The notes under the pieces were generated by a model. It was not told the DNA's origin, made no database searches, and worked only from the letters and a program-made list of their open reading frames with translations. This document shows, in pieces, positions 56,466 to 64,000 of a stretch of 64,000 nt of DNA. The position numbers and the translations under genes are program-made. This DNA is from Acinetobacter radioresistens DSM 6976 = NBRC 102413 = CIP 103788 (lineage in GTDB: Bacteria; Pseudomonadota; Gammaproteobacteria; Pseudomonadales; Moraxellaceae), in the NCBI RefSeq assembly GCF_006757745.1, contig NZ_AP019740.1, positions 1,426,001 to 1,490,000 of the forward strand, written 5' to 3'. How positions within the stretch are numbered: position 1 is the first letter of the stretch; every line of letters starts with the position of its first letter.

Positions 56466-58859
56466 ATGAATCGTGCATCTTCAAGGTCAAAAATGAATCT
56501 GATTACCGTGTTCATTTTTACAATTATCGGAATCGGATTGCTCATCGGCGGTATATGGCTCGCTGCAATTGGCGGCTCGATATATTATATTATTGCTGCC
56601 GTTCTTATGTTACTTACTGCCTTCTTGCTATATAAAGGCAGAATTTCAGCATTACTGGTATATGCCGCTTTAGTGCTTGGAACTGTAATCTGGGCTATCT
56701 GGGAAGTTGGAACCGACTTTTGGGCCCTTGCACCACGTCTGGATATTCTAGGCTTGCTTGGTCTCTGGTTGTTAATTCCAGCGGTTACCTACAACTTTAT
56801 AAATCGCAAGCCGGCAATCATGGCTTTGGGTGCAGTACTGGCCTTGACAATTTTAGTCATGATTTATTCAATATTTAATGACCCGCAAGAGATTCATGGT
56901 GAGTTAAAAGCACAGCAGCCAGCTCAAGGGCAAGCGCTTCCTGGTATACCCCCTGAAGACTGGCCGGCATATGGCCGTACCCAGTCAGGTTTGCGCTATT
57001 CTCCCCTAGCTCAGATTAATGCTGACAATGTTAAAGATCTTAAAGTTGCATGGACCTATCGGACCCGTGACTTTAAAACTGACAAGGACTCTGGAGAAAC
57101 TACAAATCAGGTGACGCCAATTAAAGTTGGCAATAACATGTATATTTGTACTACCCACCAGTTTCTGGTGGCTCTTGATCCCGCTACAGGTAAGGAAAAA
57201 TGGCGTTTTGATCCAAAACTCAAAACAGATCCAAGTTTTCAGCATCTAACCTGTCGGGGTGTTTCTTACTATGATCAGAACAATACTGCCGAGTTTGCTA
57301 CAAGCCTGCAGGGCCGTACCTCTACCTCTGCGATATGTCCACGTAAGGTGATCTTGCCTGTTAATGATGGGCGCCTTGTTGCTATTAATGCAGATAATGG
57401 TCAGCGCTGTACAGATTTTGGTGAAAATGGTGAAGTTAACCTTCAGCTCTATATGCCAAATGCTTATCCGGGCGGCTATAACCCAACCTCGCCTCCTATT
57501 GTAACTGGCAGTACGATCATTATTGCAGGTTCTGTAACCGACAACCTGTCAATTAAAGAGCCTTCAGGAGTTATTCGCGGCTATGACGTAAATACAGGTA
57601 AACTGCTCTGGGTATTTGATACAGGCGCAGCCGATCCAAATGCTATGCCAACGACTGGTGGTACATATGTACATAACTCGCCAAATGCCTGGGCACCTCT
57701 TGCATATGACTCTCAACTGGATATCGTTTATATTCCAACTGGTGTTTCTACCCCAGATATTTGGGGTGGTCACCGCACACCACAAATGGAACGCTATGCA
57801 AATGCCGTAGTAGCTCTCAATGCAAGCACAGGTAAACTGGTCTGGTCATTCCAGACTACACATCATGACCTGTGGGATATGGATGTGCCTTCACAGCCTA
57901 CTCTTGTTGATGTAAAGGCTAAAAATGGTCAAATAGTGCCTGCAATTTATGCACCGACAAAAACCGGTCATATCTTTGTACTGGATCGCCGTACTGGCCA
58001 GCCGGTAGTTCCTGTTCATGAAGAACCGGTTCCACAAGGTGCAGCTAAAGGTGATTGGGTATCTAAGACTCAACCGATTTCCGAGTTTACCTTCCGCCCT
58101 AAAAATCATCTGACAGATAAAGATATGTGGGGTGCGACCATGTTTGACCAGCTAATGTGTCGTGTAATGTTCCATAGCCTGGACTATAAGGGCCCTTATA
58201 CACCTCCTTCTGAAAATGGAACCATCGTATTCCCAGGTAATCTTGGTATGTTTGAATGGGGTGGTATCTCTGTGAATCCGGACCGTCAGGTGGCTGTAAT
58301 GAATCCGATGGCATTGCCATTCGTATCTAAACTCATTCCACGTGGTCCGGGTAATCCGATCTGGCCTGAAGGTGGAGTAAAAGGTACAGGCACAGAGTCA
58401 GGCATTCAACCACAATACGGTATTCCGTATGGCGTAGAAATTAATGCATTCCTCTCTCCTTTAGGTTTACCTTGTAAGCAGCCAGCATGGGGTTATATTG
58501 CCGGTGTAGATCTGGATAACCATCAGATAGCATGGAAGAAACGTGTGGGTACAATCCGTGACAGTCTGCCAGGTATTCCATTACCGCCATTTAAGTTAGG
58601 TGTACCAATGCTAGGTGGGCCAATTTCAACTGCTGGTAATGTGATGTTCCTTGCAGGTACTCAGGATAATTATATCCGCGCCTTTAATGTTTCCAATGGT
58701 GATGAGCTATGGAAAGCCCGCTTACCGGCAGGTGGTCAGGCTACACCTATGACCTACTCAATAAATGGCAAACAGTATGTAGTTATTATGGCAGGTGGGC
58801 ATGGTTCCTTTGGAACCAAAATGGGTGATTATTTAATCGCTTATGCCTTGCCAGACTGA
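56466..58859 (+). CDS. gcd: Membrane-bound PQQ-dependent glucose dehydrogenase
   Basis: 797 residues, AGGAGG ribosome site. Five N-terminal membrane helices (about 10-145), then a periplasmic eight-bladed PQQ propeller starting at GIPPEDWPAYGRTQSGLRYSPLAQIN. Motifs include THHDLWDMDVPSQPTLVDV, AGGQATPMTYSINGKQYV and GGHGSFGTKMGDYLIAYALP. Oxidises aldoses to lactones and feeds electrons to ubiquinone. No PQQ synthesis genes are in the window. Confidence 0.96.
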   Translation: MNRASSRSKMNLITVFIFTIIGIGLLIGGIWLAAIGGSIYYIIAAVLMLLTAFLLYKGRISALLVYAALVLGTVIWAIWEVGTDFWALAPRLDILGLLGLWLLIPAVTYNFINRKPAIMALGAVLALTILVMIYSIFNDPQEIHGELKAQQPAQGQALPGIPPEDWPAYGRTQSGLRYSPLAQINADNVKDLKVAWTYRTRDFKTDKDSGETTNQVTPIKVGNNMYICTTHQFLVALDPATGKEKWRFDPKLKTDPSFQHLTCRGVSYYDQNNTAEFATSLQGRTSTSAICPRKVILPVNDGRLVAINADNGQRCTDFGENGEVNLQLYMPNAYPGGYNPTSPPIVTGSTIIIAGSVTDNLSIKEPSGVIRGYDVNTGKLLWVFDTGAADPNAMPTTGGTYVHNSPNAWAPLAYDSQLDIVYIPTGVSTPDIWGGHRTPQMERYANAVVALNASTGKLVWSFQTTHHDLWDMDVPSQPTLVDVKAKNGQIVPAIYAPTKTGHIFVLDRRTGQPVVPVHEEPVPQGAAKGDWVSKTQPISEFTFRPKNHLTDKDMWGATMFDQLMCRVMFHSLDYKGPYTPPSENGTIVFPGNLGMFEWGGISVNPDRQVAVMNPMALPFVSKLIPRGPGNPIWPEGGVKGTGTESGIQPQYGIPYGVEINAFLSPLGLPCKQPAWGYIAGVDLDNHQIAWKKRVGTIRDSLPGIPLPPFKLGVPMLGGPISTAGNVMFLAGTQDNYIRAFNVSNGDELWKARLPAGGQATPMTYSINGKQYVVIMAGGHGSFGTKMGDYLIAYALPD

Positions 58860-58882
58860 TATTAACACTAGATTATAATGAG

Positions 58883-58915
58883 TTAATAGGCCTCCTTGGA
58901 GGTCTATTAATTTTT
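58883..58915 (+). terminator. gcd terminator
   Basis: 13-bp stem (TTAATAGGCCTCC / GGAGGTCTATTAA, one G-T pair) with a 2-nt loop and TTTTT. Confidence 0.9.
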
Positions 58916-59020
58916 CATCTGTATAAAAAATCAGCTTATTAATAGAAAAGATTTTTGCAATTAGAAATTGCATTTTAGGTATTAAATACCTAAATAAAAA
59001 TCTTTCTCTAAATAGATATG

Positions 59021-59072
59021 AAAAATAAAAAGCTGAAGTAATCCTTATCAGTTACTTCAGCTTTTTATTTTT
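59021..59072. terminator. Long bidirectional terminator
   Basis: A perfect 21-bp inverted repeat, AAAAATAAAAAGCTGAAGTA(A) and its complement, with a 10-nt loop. It ends the small leftward gene at 59089 and backs up the gcd terminator. Confidence 0.85.
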
Positions 59073-59088
59073 AAAAGACAGCATCAAG

Positions 59089-59211
59089 TTAGAATTCGAA
59101 CTGGTCTTTAATGGTTCCGCATTTATGACATTGCTTGAGCTTATGTCCATCTTGTTTGGTAAATGACCAGACATGAAAGCATAACCAGCATTTCAATACT
59201 TGTTTAAGCAT
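59089..59211 (-). CDS. 40-residue zinc-ribbon-like protein
   Basis: Short gene with AAGGA just before ATG. The protein has CWLC (8-11) and CHKC (30-33), two CxxC pairs separated by 18 residues, as in small zinc ribbons. It is basic in its linker. Its own terminator at 59021-59072 supports expression. Function unknown; unrelated to the neighbouring genes. The sequence from 59212 to 59501 holds nothing else that I can support. Confidence 0.65.
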   Translation of the reverse strand: MLKQVLKCWLCFHVWSFTKQDGHKLKQCHKCGTIKDQFEF

Positions 59212-59501
59212 GTCCTTAACTCCTAAACAGTAATGATGAAATTCAATATACTCTTTTCAAAGTGCGTTATAAGCTTTCTTAAAGAAACAGAATTCTTGTC
59301 CTATAAAAAGTAACAAAATATTTGTGCAGAGATAACATAACCTTTTGATTGTTACATCTGAGAAGTTTTACTAGCGTGATGTTCATATAAGTCCCTTTTA
59401 TAGTTAAGCTTAAATCTTTTAGCCATTCTCACGACTATTCAACAGATGATTTATAATATTCCTGATATTTTTTAATTACGTTTTACTCTAACCAGAGACC
59501 T

Positions 59502-60767
59502 ATGGCTGATCCACAACTTTCTTTAAGTGAATATTTATCTGGCGTACAGGAAATTATTCAGCTGACTTTTGACGAGCCCGTTTGGGTCAGGGCAGAAATA
59601 CGTAATTTAAATATTAAAGGTGGTCACTATTATCTGGAACTTGCTGAAAAAGAACAGCAGAGCGATAAGGTCATTGCTAGTTGCCGGGCAACAATCTGGA
59701 AATTTAGTGCGGCAAACATTGTGCTTAAATTCGAGCGTGAAAGTGGAATAGAACTGTCTAAAGACTTAAATGTGCTTATTAAGGTCAAGGCTCGTTTTGA
59801 TCCGCAATATGGGTTTTCAGTCAATATTGAAGATATAGATTCCAGCTTTACCCTAGGTGATATCGCCAGACAATATCAACAACTGGTTGAACGGTTAACT
59901 CAGGAAGGACTGATCGAACGAAACCGTCAGCTTGTTACGCCATTTGATATCCAGCATGTACTGGTTATTGCCCCGCAACAGGCAGCCGGTTTAGGTGACT
60001 TTAAAAAAGATGCTGATGTACTACAAAAATATGGTGTCTGTAATTTCATCTATCAAACAGCTACATTTCAGGGCCAAACAGCTCCAAAAAGTATTATAGA
60101 GGCTCTACGTAGTGCTCTGAAACACTGGGCTAATGATTTTAACTACCCTCCTGACCTAATTGTAATTATTCGCGGAGGCGGTGCTGTAAATGATTTGGCC
60201 TATTTAAATGATTATGAACTGGCTGCCCTTTTATGCAAACGTTCGGTTCCCGTATGGGTAGGTATCGGTCATGAAAAAGACCGGACCATTCTGGATGAAA
60301 TTGCCCATCGCTCTTTTGATACCCCAAGTAAGGTTATTGCAGGAATTCGAAATACTATCAGTGAAAACGTACAGCAGGTTCAAAATACCTTTCAGCATAT
60401 TAAGGCTTTATCTCAATATCAGCTTACGGTTTATCAGAGTCAAAATGATCAATATATGCGTTTAATCAGAACTTTGTCTCATAGCCAACTTTCTGAGTCA
60501 GCTAAAACCCTAGACGTTTTAAAGGATGTGGTCCATTACTGTGCCCAGCAGCAAGTTCGTCAGACTAAACAACATATTGACAGCCTATTAAAAGAGACCT
60601 TACTGCAAAATCCACGACATATTTTGAATAAGGGCTATGCAATTGTCCGGCATAATGGTAGGGCCATTCGTTCTATACAGCAATTAAATATTATGCAAAA
60701 TATACAGCTCGAGCTGCAGGATGGTACGATTCAGGCAGAAATTGTAAAAGGAAGTCAAAATGAATAA
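59502..60767 (+). CDS. xseA: Exodeoxyribonuclease VII large subunit
   Basis: 421 residues. N-terminal OB-fold (LSLSEYLSGVQEIIQLTFDEPVWVRAEI), catalytic core with LIVIIRGGGAVNDLAYLNDYELA (about 222-244) and VGIGHEKDRTILDEIAHRSFDTPSK (about 254-278), then long helices. Slightly shorter than the E. coli enzyme and N-terminally divergent. Overlaps xseB by 8 bp. Confidence 0.92.
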   Translation: MADPQLSLSEYLSGVQEIIQLTFDEPVWVRAEIRNLNIKGGHYYLELAEKEQQSDKVIASCRATIWKFSAANIVLKFERESGIELSKDLNVLIKVKARFDPQYGFSVNIEDIDSSFTLGDIARQYQQLVERLTQEGLIERNRQLVTPFDIQHVLVIAPQQAAGLGDFKKDADVLQKYGVCNFIYQTATFQGQTAPKSIIEALRSALKHWANDFNYPPDLIVIIRGGGAVNDLAYLNDYELAALLCKRSVPVWVGIGHEKDRTILDEIAHRSFDTPSKVIAGIRNTISENVQQVQNTFQHIKALSQYQLTVYQSQNDQYMRLIRTLSHSQLSESAKTLDVLKDVVHYCAQQQVRQTKQHIDSLLKETLLQNPRHILNKGYAIVRHNGRAIRSIQQLNIMQNIQLELQDGTIQAEIVKGSQNE

Positions 60768-60954
60768 TGAAGAACTCAGCTTTAAACAGGGTTATGAGAT
60801 CTTGAAAAAGAATGCCGAGTTTTTGGAAACACAGGAAGAACCAGACATTGATAATCTGATGGAGATTGTAGAAGAATCCATGCGAGCCTATAAGGCTTGT
60901 AAAAGTCGTGTAGAAGCAGTTCAGCAGGCATTAACAGAAACTTTTAAAGAATGA
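60760..60954 (+). CDS. xseB: Exodeoxyribonuclease VII small subunit
   Basis: 64 residues, helical hairpin with the family pattern SFKQGYEILKKNAEFLET and DIDNLMEIVEESMRAYKACKSRVEAVQQAL. Directly coupled to xseA. Confidence 0.9.
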   Translation: MNNEELSFKQGYEILKKNAEFLETQEEPDIDNLMEIVEESMRAYKACKSRVEAVQQALTETFKE

Positions 60955-61099
60955 AGATGGTTTAGCGAGATCAAAAGTATAATATGCTTAGCTTGGATAT
61001 GTTAACGACCTGTTAAAACTTAACAACTTATAATTGAAATAGTCTAAAGCTGTCTTCATAGTCACTAATAAGAATAGAGTAATGACAGGAAATAAAATT

Positions 61100-61438
61100 A
61101 TGAGCATAACTAAAAATCAACTACATGACCGCATTAAAGATTTACAGGTTCGTGCCTATAATATTTCGGAAAAATTGAATAATGCAGGGAATAAAGAATA
61201 TCAGAGCAACCTGTTTATTCATTCCACAGGCAATGATGAAAGGATGGACTATGGTGTCGATTCAGCATGGTATGCCAAACTTTCTAATAAAAATGAATCT
61301 GTGAGAGATAATCTGGAAGTAATTTATCGCACTCTTATTGATAATGACTACAGTGATAACGAATTAAAAATTTTATCGGACAAACTGGAACATTATGCGC
61401 AAGAACTTGCAGCCATTGAGCAGGAATATCATCGCTAA
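61100..61438 (+). CDS. Hypothetical cytoplasmic protein
   Basis: 112 residues from the ATG for MSITKNQLHDRIK, which has AGGA upstream. Helical, charged, no membrane segment: an N-terminal helix, a central NDERMDYGVDSAWYAK stretch and a C-terminal coiled-coil-like helix (LKILSDKLEHYAQELAAIEQEY). No family recognised. Followed by a strong terminator. Confidence 0.65.
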   Translation: MSITKNQLHDRIKDLQVRAYNISEKLNNAGNKEYQSNLFIHSTGNDERMDYGVDSAWYAKLSNKNESVRDNLEVIYRTLIDNDYSDNELKILSDKLEHYAQELAAIEQEYHR

Positions 61439-61464
61439 CTTTTGGAATTAATTTATTATATTGT

Positions 61465-61500
61465 AGAATACCAGACAGTTTCTGACATCTGGTATTCTTT
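61465..61500 (+). terminator. Terminator after the hypothetical gene
   Basis: 11-bp perfect stem AGAATACCAGA / TCTGGTATTCT with a 12-nt loop, then TT and A-rich sequence. Confidence 0.8.
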
Positions 61501-61527
61501 AAAAATAATCATCAGGTAAAAATATCT

Positions 61528-61614
61528 ATGCAATTTTTTGATTCTACTACAGCTATCATGCTAATAGTTACTATCATCCTTCTTCTGCTGGTTCGCTATT
61601 ATTTTAAAAAATAA
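61528..61614 (+). CDS. 28-residue single-helix membrane peptide
   Basis: MQFFDSTTAIMLIVTIILLL is followed by VRYYFKK and a stop: one membrane helix with a basic C-terminal end, the usual plan of small bacterial inner-membrane proteins. The upstream AGG is rather far away, so confidence is moderate. The region from here to 61748 shows nothing else. Confidence 0.45.
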   Translation: MQFFDSTTAIMLIVTIILLLLVRYYFKK

Positions 61615-61748
61615 TTTTCTCTCAACCTGTCTTGGTTAGCAAAAATTTTATTTTATATATCTATACTGCAACTTTTTATATAGCTAGCTGTTCTTCTATT
61701 TCGAGTAATTTTAAAGTAGATAAGAAATTATAAATATAGTAGAGCATT

Positions 61749-62399
61749 ATGTGTGCTAATTATTTACCTATCCGACCTGAACATGCACATTTACTAGATT
61801 TACCGCAAATGACATTTGACTATCAGGCTGAAGTCTACCCTAGTGATCGGAGTCCGATCATTATTGCTCCAGAACAACAGCCTGAATGGCGCCGTGCCAT
61901 ATTTGGTCTGGTTCCGGTTTGGGCAGAGGATTTAAAAACAGTACAAAAAACTTTTAATGCCCGGAGTGAAACTGCAAGCGAGAAACCAAGTTTCAGACAT
62001 GCGTGGAAATCAGACCAGTTTGCACTCATTCCAGTTGAAGTATTTTTTGAGCCTCGCTATATCGAGGGAAAAGCACAACGCTGGGGAATTTATCGTAAAG
62101 ATGGCCAACCTTTTACAATAGCAGCAATTTATGAGCGCACAAAACTTGAAAAAGAGTTTATACATTCTATGTCTATGCTCACTATAAATGCTGAGAAGCA
62201 TCCATTAATGTCACAGTTTCATAAGCCAGGAAAAGAAAAACGCTCTGTTGTAGTGATTCCACCCGAGCTACGTCTAGCTTGGTTACAAGCTACCCATCAA
62301 GAAGCTCAAAATTTTTTAACCAGCTTTCCTGCTGAAGACTTTATAGCTGAACATATGCCCTATTCAGCACAGCACGATTTTAATATCAATTCATTCTAA
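61749..62399 (+). CDS. SRAP (HMCES/YedK-type) abasic-site protein
   Basis: 216 residues. Cys2 directly after Met is the residue that forms the thiazolidine crosslink with abasic sites in ssDNA. FNARSETASEKPSFRHAWKS (about 75-94), EVFFEPRY with the catalytic Glu, and a His in MSQFHKPGKEKRSVVV replace the usual motifs GFYEW and HDRMP in modified form. Protects ssDNA abasic sites at forks. Confidence 0.85.
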   Translation: MCANYLPIRPEHAHLLDLPQMTFDYQAEVYPSDRSPIIIAPEQQPEWRRAIFGLVPVWAEDLKTVQKTFNARSETASEKPSFRHAWKSDQFALIPVEVFFEPRYIEGKAQRWGIYRKDGQPFTIAAIYERTKLEKEFIHSMSMLTINAEKHPLMSQFHKPGKEKRSVVVIPPELRLAWLQATHQEAQNFLTSFPAEDFIAEHMPYSAQHDFNINSF

Positions 62400-62571
62400 A
62401 CGCAGTATAACTCTATCTTAGATCATAAAAATATTCTTGATCAGCTGGTTTAAGCTTTAACAGTTAGCTTTCTCAACTATTATTAATAAAATATAAAAAT
62501 TTCTTATTGCGAAATTAATTTCTATTTAGCAAAATATAATAAAGACTTAAATAAACTATTTTGGAGAATAT

Positions 62572-63006
62572 ATGGAATTTAAAAATGGATTTGAATTTCT
62601 GATGGCCATAAAGGATGGGAAAATCAAGAGTCCTGCTGCTATGGCTCAAACTATTCCTATGCGTATTATTGATGTGCATCCTGGTCATATTAAATATGCA
62701 GTTACACCAGATGAACGTCATCTTAATTTACAGGGTTTAATTCATGGTGGCTTTTGTGCCACAGTACTAGATACAGCAACTGGAGGTGCAGTTCATACAA
62801 CTGTTGAGAATGGAGTAAGTTTTGCGACACTGGATTTGAATGTCAAAATGATTCGGCCTTTACAGAAAGATAAAACATATATTGCCATTGGGGATGTGAT
62901 TAATACGGGACGTAATATTTTAACGTCTGAAGCTCGTATAGTTGATGAGAGTGATAAAGTTTATGCTTTTGGTTCAGCTACTCTTATGATTACCAATCGT
63001 TCTTGA
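62572..63006 (+). CDS. PaaI-family hotdog thioesterase
   Basis: 144 residues, single hotdog fold with HGGFCATVLDTATGGAVHTT (about 60-79), the PaaI-type acyl-CoA thioesterase motif with catalytic Asp. It is far from the paa cluster and may act on other aryl or acyl-CoAs. TTTGGAG precedes the ATG. Confidence 0.85.
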   Translation: MEFKNGFEFLMAIKDGKIKSPAAMAQTIPMRIIDVHPGHIKYAVTPDERHLNLQGLIHGGFCATVLDTATGGAVHTTVENGVSFATLDLNVKMIRPLQKDKTYIAIGDVINTGRNILTSEARIVDESDKVYAFGSATLMITNRS

Positions 63007-63123
63007 ATTTTTTTGTGAGGCTTATGTTGAGAGGTTTGCTTTAAAAGTTTAAAACTATACTTAGGCTATTTGATTGAGAATTAGTTTGCTTAGGCTATTA
63101 TTTTAGTAGAGCGATAAATCTTA

Positions 63124-64000
63124 TTAAGGGATTGTGGATTGCTTCATTGCTCGGTAATCATAGCGATCAAATAAAAAGATGAGTAATGCGATGCAAACTC
63201 CTAATATTACACATACTGGCCAGCCTCCATGTTTCCAGAAAAAGACCGCCAAAAATGAACCTATAGCTGCGCCACCAAAGTACATCGTCATATAAATTGA
63301 ATTAATCCTTGAACGTGCTGTAGCTGAAATCCGGTAAACCAGATTCTGATTTAATACATGCAAGGCAGAAAGCCCGAAATAGGCTAAAATCACCCCTACT
63401 CCATACATCCATAATGATTGCTGAGCAAAATAGAGTGGTAACCAAGATATGATTAATAAACAGATGCATATGCGTGCTACATGGTGATCTTGACCACGGC
63501 TGATGAGTTTACCTGCCCAAGGTGTAGCAAAAACCCCTGCTAAACCTACAATTCCAAAAAGGCCAATCTGAAAATCGTTAAAATGGTAAGGAGCATTTGC
63601 TAAAAGAAAGGTCATCGTTGTAAAGATAAGAGTAAGCATGCCAAAGCCGAGTCCTCCTACAATACCCCTACGGATCAGATGGGGTTCATGAACAGCAAAG
63701 CTGAATAAAGACTGGTAAATTTTCCATATTGTTAAGCCAGATACTTTATTGGACTGAGGCAAACGTTTCCACATCACCAGTGCAAATAAAAGTATGGTTA
63801 TACCACTACCCAGATAAATATAGTGCCAAGACCACATGGTAGAGACTAACCCGGCTATTGTTCGGGCGGAAAGTATTCCCATCAGTAAACCACTCATCAG
63901 TATACCGACAAGTTCAGCACTTTTACGCGGACATACCAGATTGGAAATGAAGGGAATAAGTACCTGAGCTGCTATAGAAAAGAATGTGGCTAAAAATGTA
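63124..64000 (-). CDS. MFS transporter, C-terminal part (runs off the window)
   Basis: The frame is open through base 64000, so the N-terminus is missing; 291 residues are visible. About nine membrane helices, with PRKSAELVGILMSGLLMGILSARTIAGLVS at the start. This resembles YnfM/drug:H+ antiporter-type MFS proteins. Substrate unknown. Confidence 0.85.
   Translation of the reverse strand, partial: TFLATFFSIAAQVLIPFISNLVCPRKSAELVGILMSGLLMGILSARTIAGLVSTMWSWHYIYLGSGITILLFALVMWKRLPQSNKVSGLTIWKIYQSLFSFAVHEPHLIRRGIVGGLGFGMLTLIFTTMTFLLANAPYHFNDFQIGLFGIVGLAGVFATPWAGKLISRGQDHHVARICICLLIISWLPLYFAQQSLWMYGVGVILAYFGLSALHVLNQNLVYRISATARSRINSIYMTMYFGGAAIGSFLAVFFWKHGGWPVCVILGVCIALLIFLFDRYDYRAMKQSTIP

Noticed and set aside
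62572..63006. Assignment of the hotdog thioesterase as the paa-cluster paaI
   Set aside because: It matches the PaaI family but lies 27 kb from the paa genes, so the pathway role is not supported.

Overview
The window reads as a chromosomal segment of an Acinetobacter-like gammaproteobacterium (Moraxellaceae). This rests on moderate-to-low GC, a membrane glucose dehydrogenase next to an OprB-type porin, a fused MoaC-MoaB, a NasS/NasT-controlled nitrate cluster, a paa cluster with paaZ divergent from paaA, and a chromosomal dif site matching the gammaproteobacterial consensus. The dif site places the window at the replication terminus. No rRNA, tRNA, CRISPR array, transposase or resistance gene was seen.

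Layout. 1-774: C-terminal end of a heavy-metal RND efflux pump. 1110-5729: a giant indolepyruvate-type ferredoxin oxidoreductase with a divergent LysR regulator. 5975-15712: a filamentous phage (inovirus) array inserted at dif by host XerCD. 15816-25512: valine/isobutyrate catabolism operon (transporter, HIBYL-CoA hydrolase, enoyl-CoA hydratase, acyl-CoA dehydrogenase, acyl-CoA synthetase, mmsB, mmsA) with a divergent LysR regulator. 25534-35450: phenylacetate degradation (paaY, X, K, G, E, D, C, B, A on minus; paaZ on plus). 35674-36534: metallo-beta-lactamase-fold hydrolase. 36587-43556: molybdate uptake and molybdenum-cofactor synthesis. 43553-54182: assimilatory nitrate/nitrite reduction with its transporter and NasS/NasT antitermination pair. 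55119-58859: porin and PQQ glucose dehydrogenase. 59502-64000: xseAB, small unknown genes, an SRAP/HMCES protein, a hotdog thioesterase and part of an MFS transporter.

The most unusual region is the dif-integrated array. A 2707-bp module A (replication initiator, ssDNA-binding protein, divergent ribbon-helix-helix-like repressor, membrane-anchored unknown protein) occurs twice, apparently without differences, 7030 bp apart. It flanks a morphogenesis module B (coat, TspB-like adhesin, DUF2523 minor coat protein, Zot/pI, small membrane proteins). Every A/B/chromosome junction is a Xer site. Next to the end of each A copy are two inverted dif-like sites that would fold in single-stranded DNA into a hairpin Xer site, the architecture known for CTX-phi of Vibrio cholerae. 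The A-B-A order resembles CTX prophage plus RS1 satellite, except that a complete dif copy also lies between A and B. A could therefore be a separately mobile satellite or replicon. Several very short genes (18, 28, 40 and 41 codons) are reported here from reading the sequence directly.

The metabolic genes fit together. The oxidoreductase may feed aryl-acetyl-CoA into the paa pathway. The molybdate and cofactor genes supply the nitrate reductase encoded beside them on the same strand. NasT probably acts on the leader of the narK-nirB-nirD operon, which has a sigma-54-type promoter. The paa cluster lacks paaF, paaH and paaJ, so those beta-oxidation steps must be encoded elsewhere.
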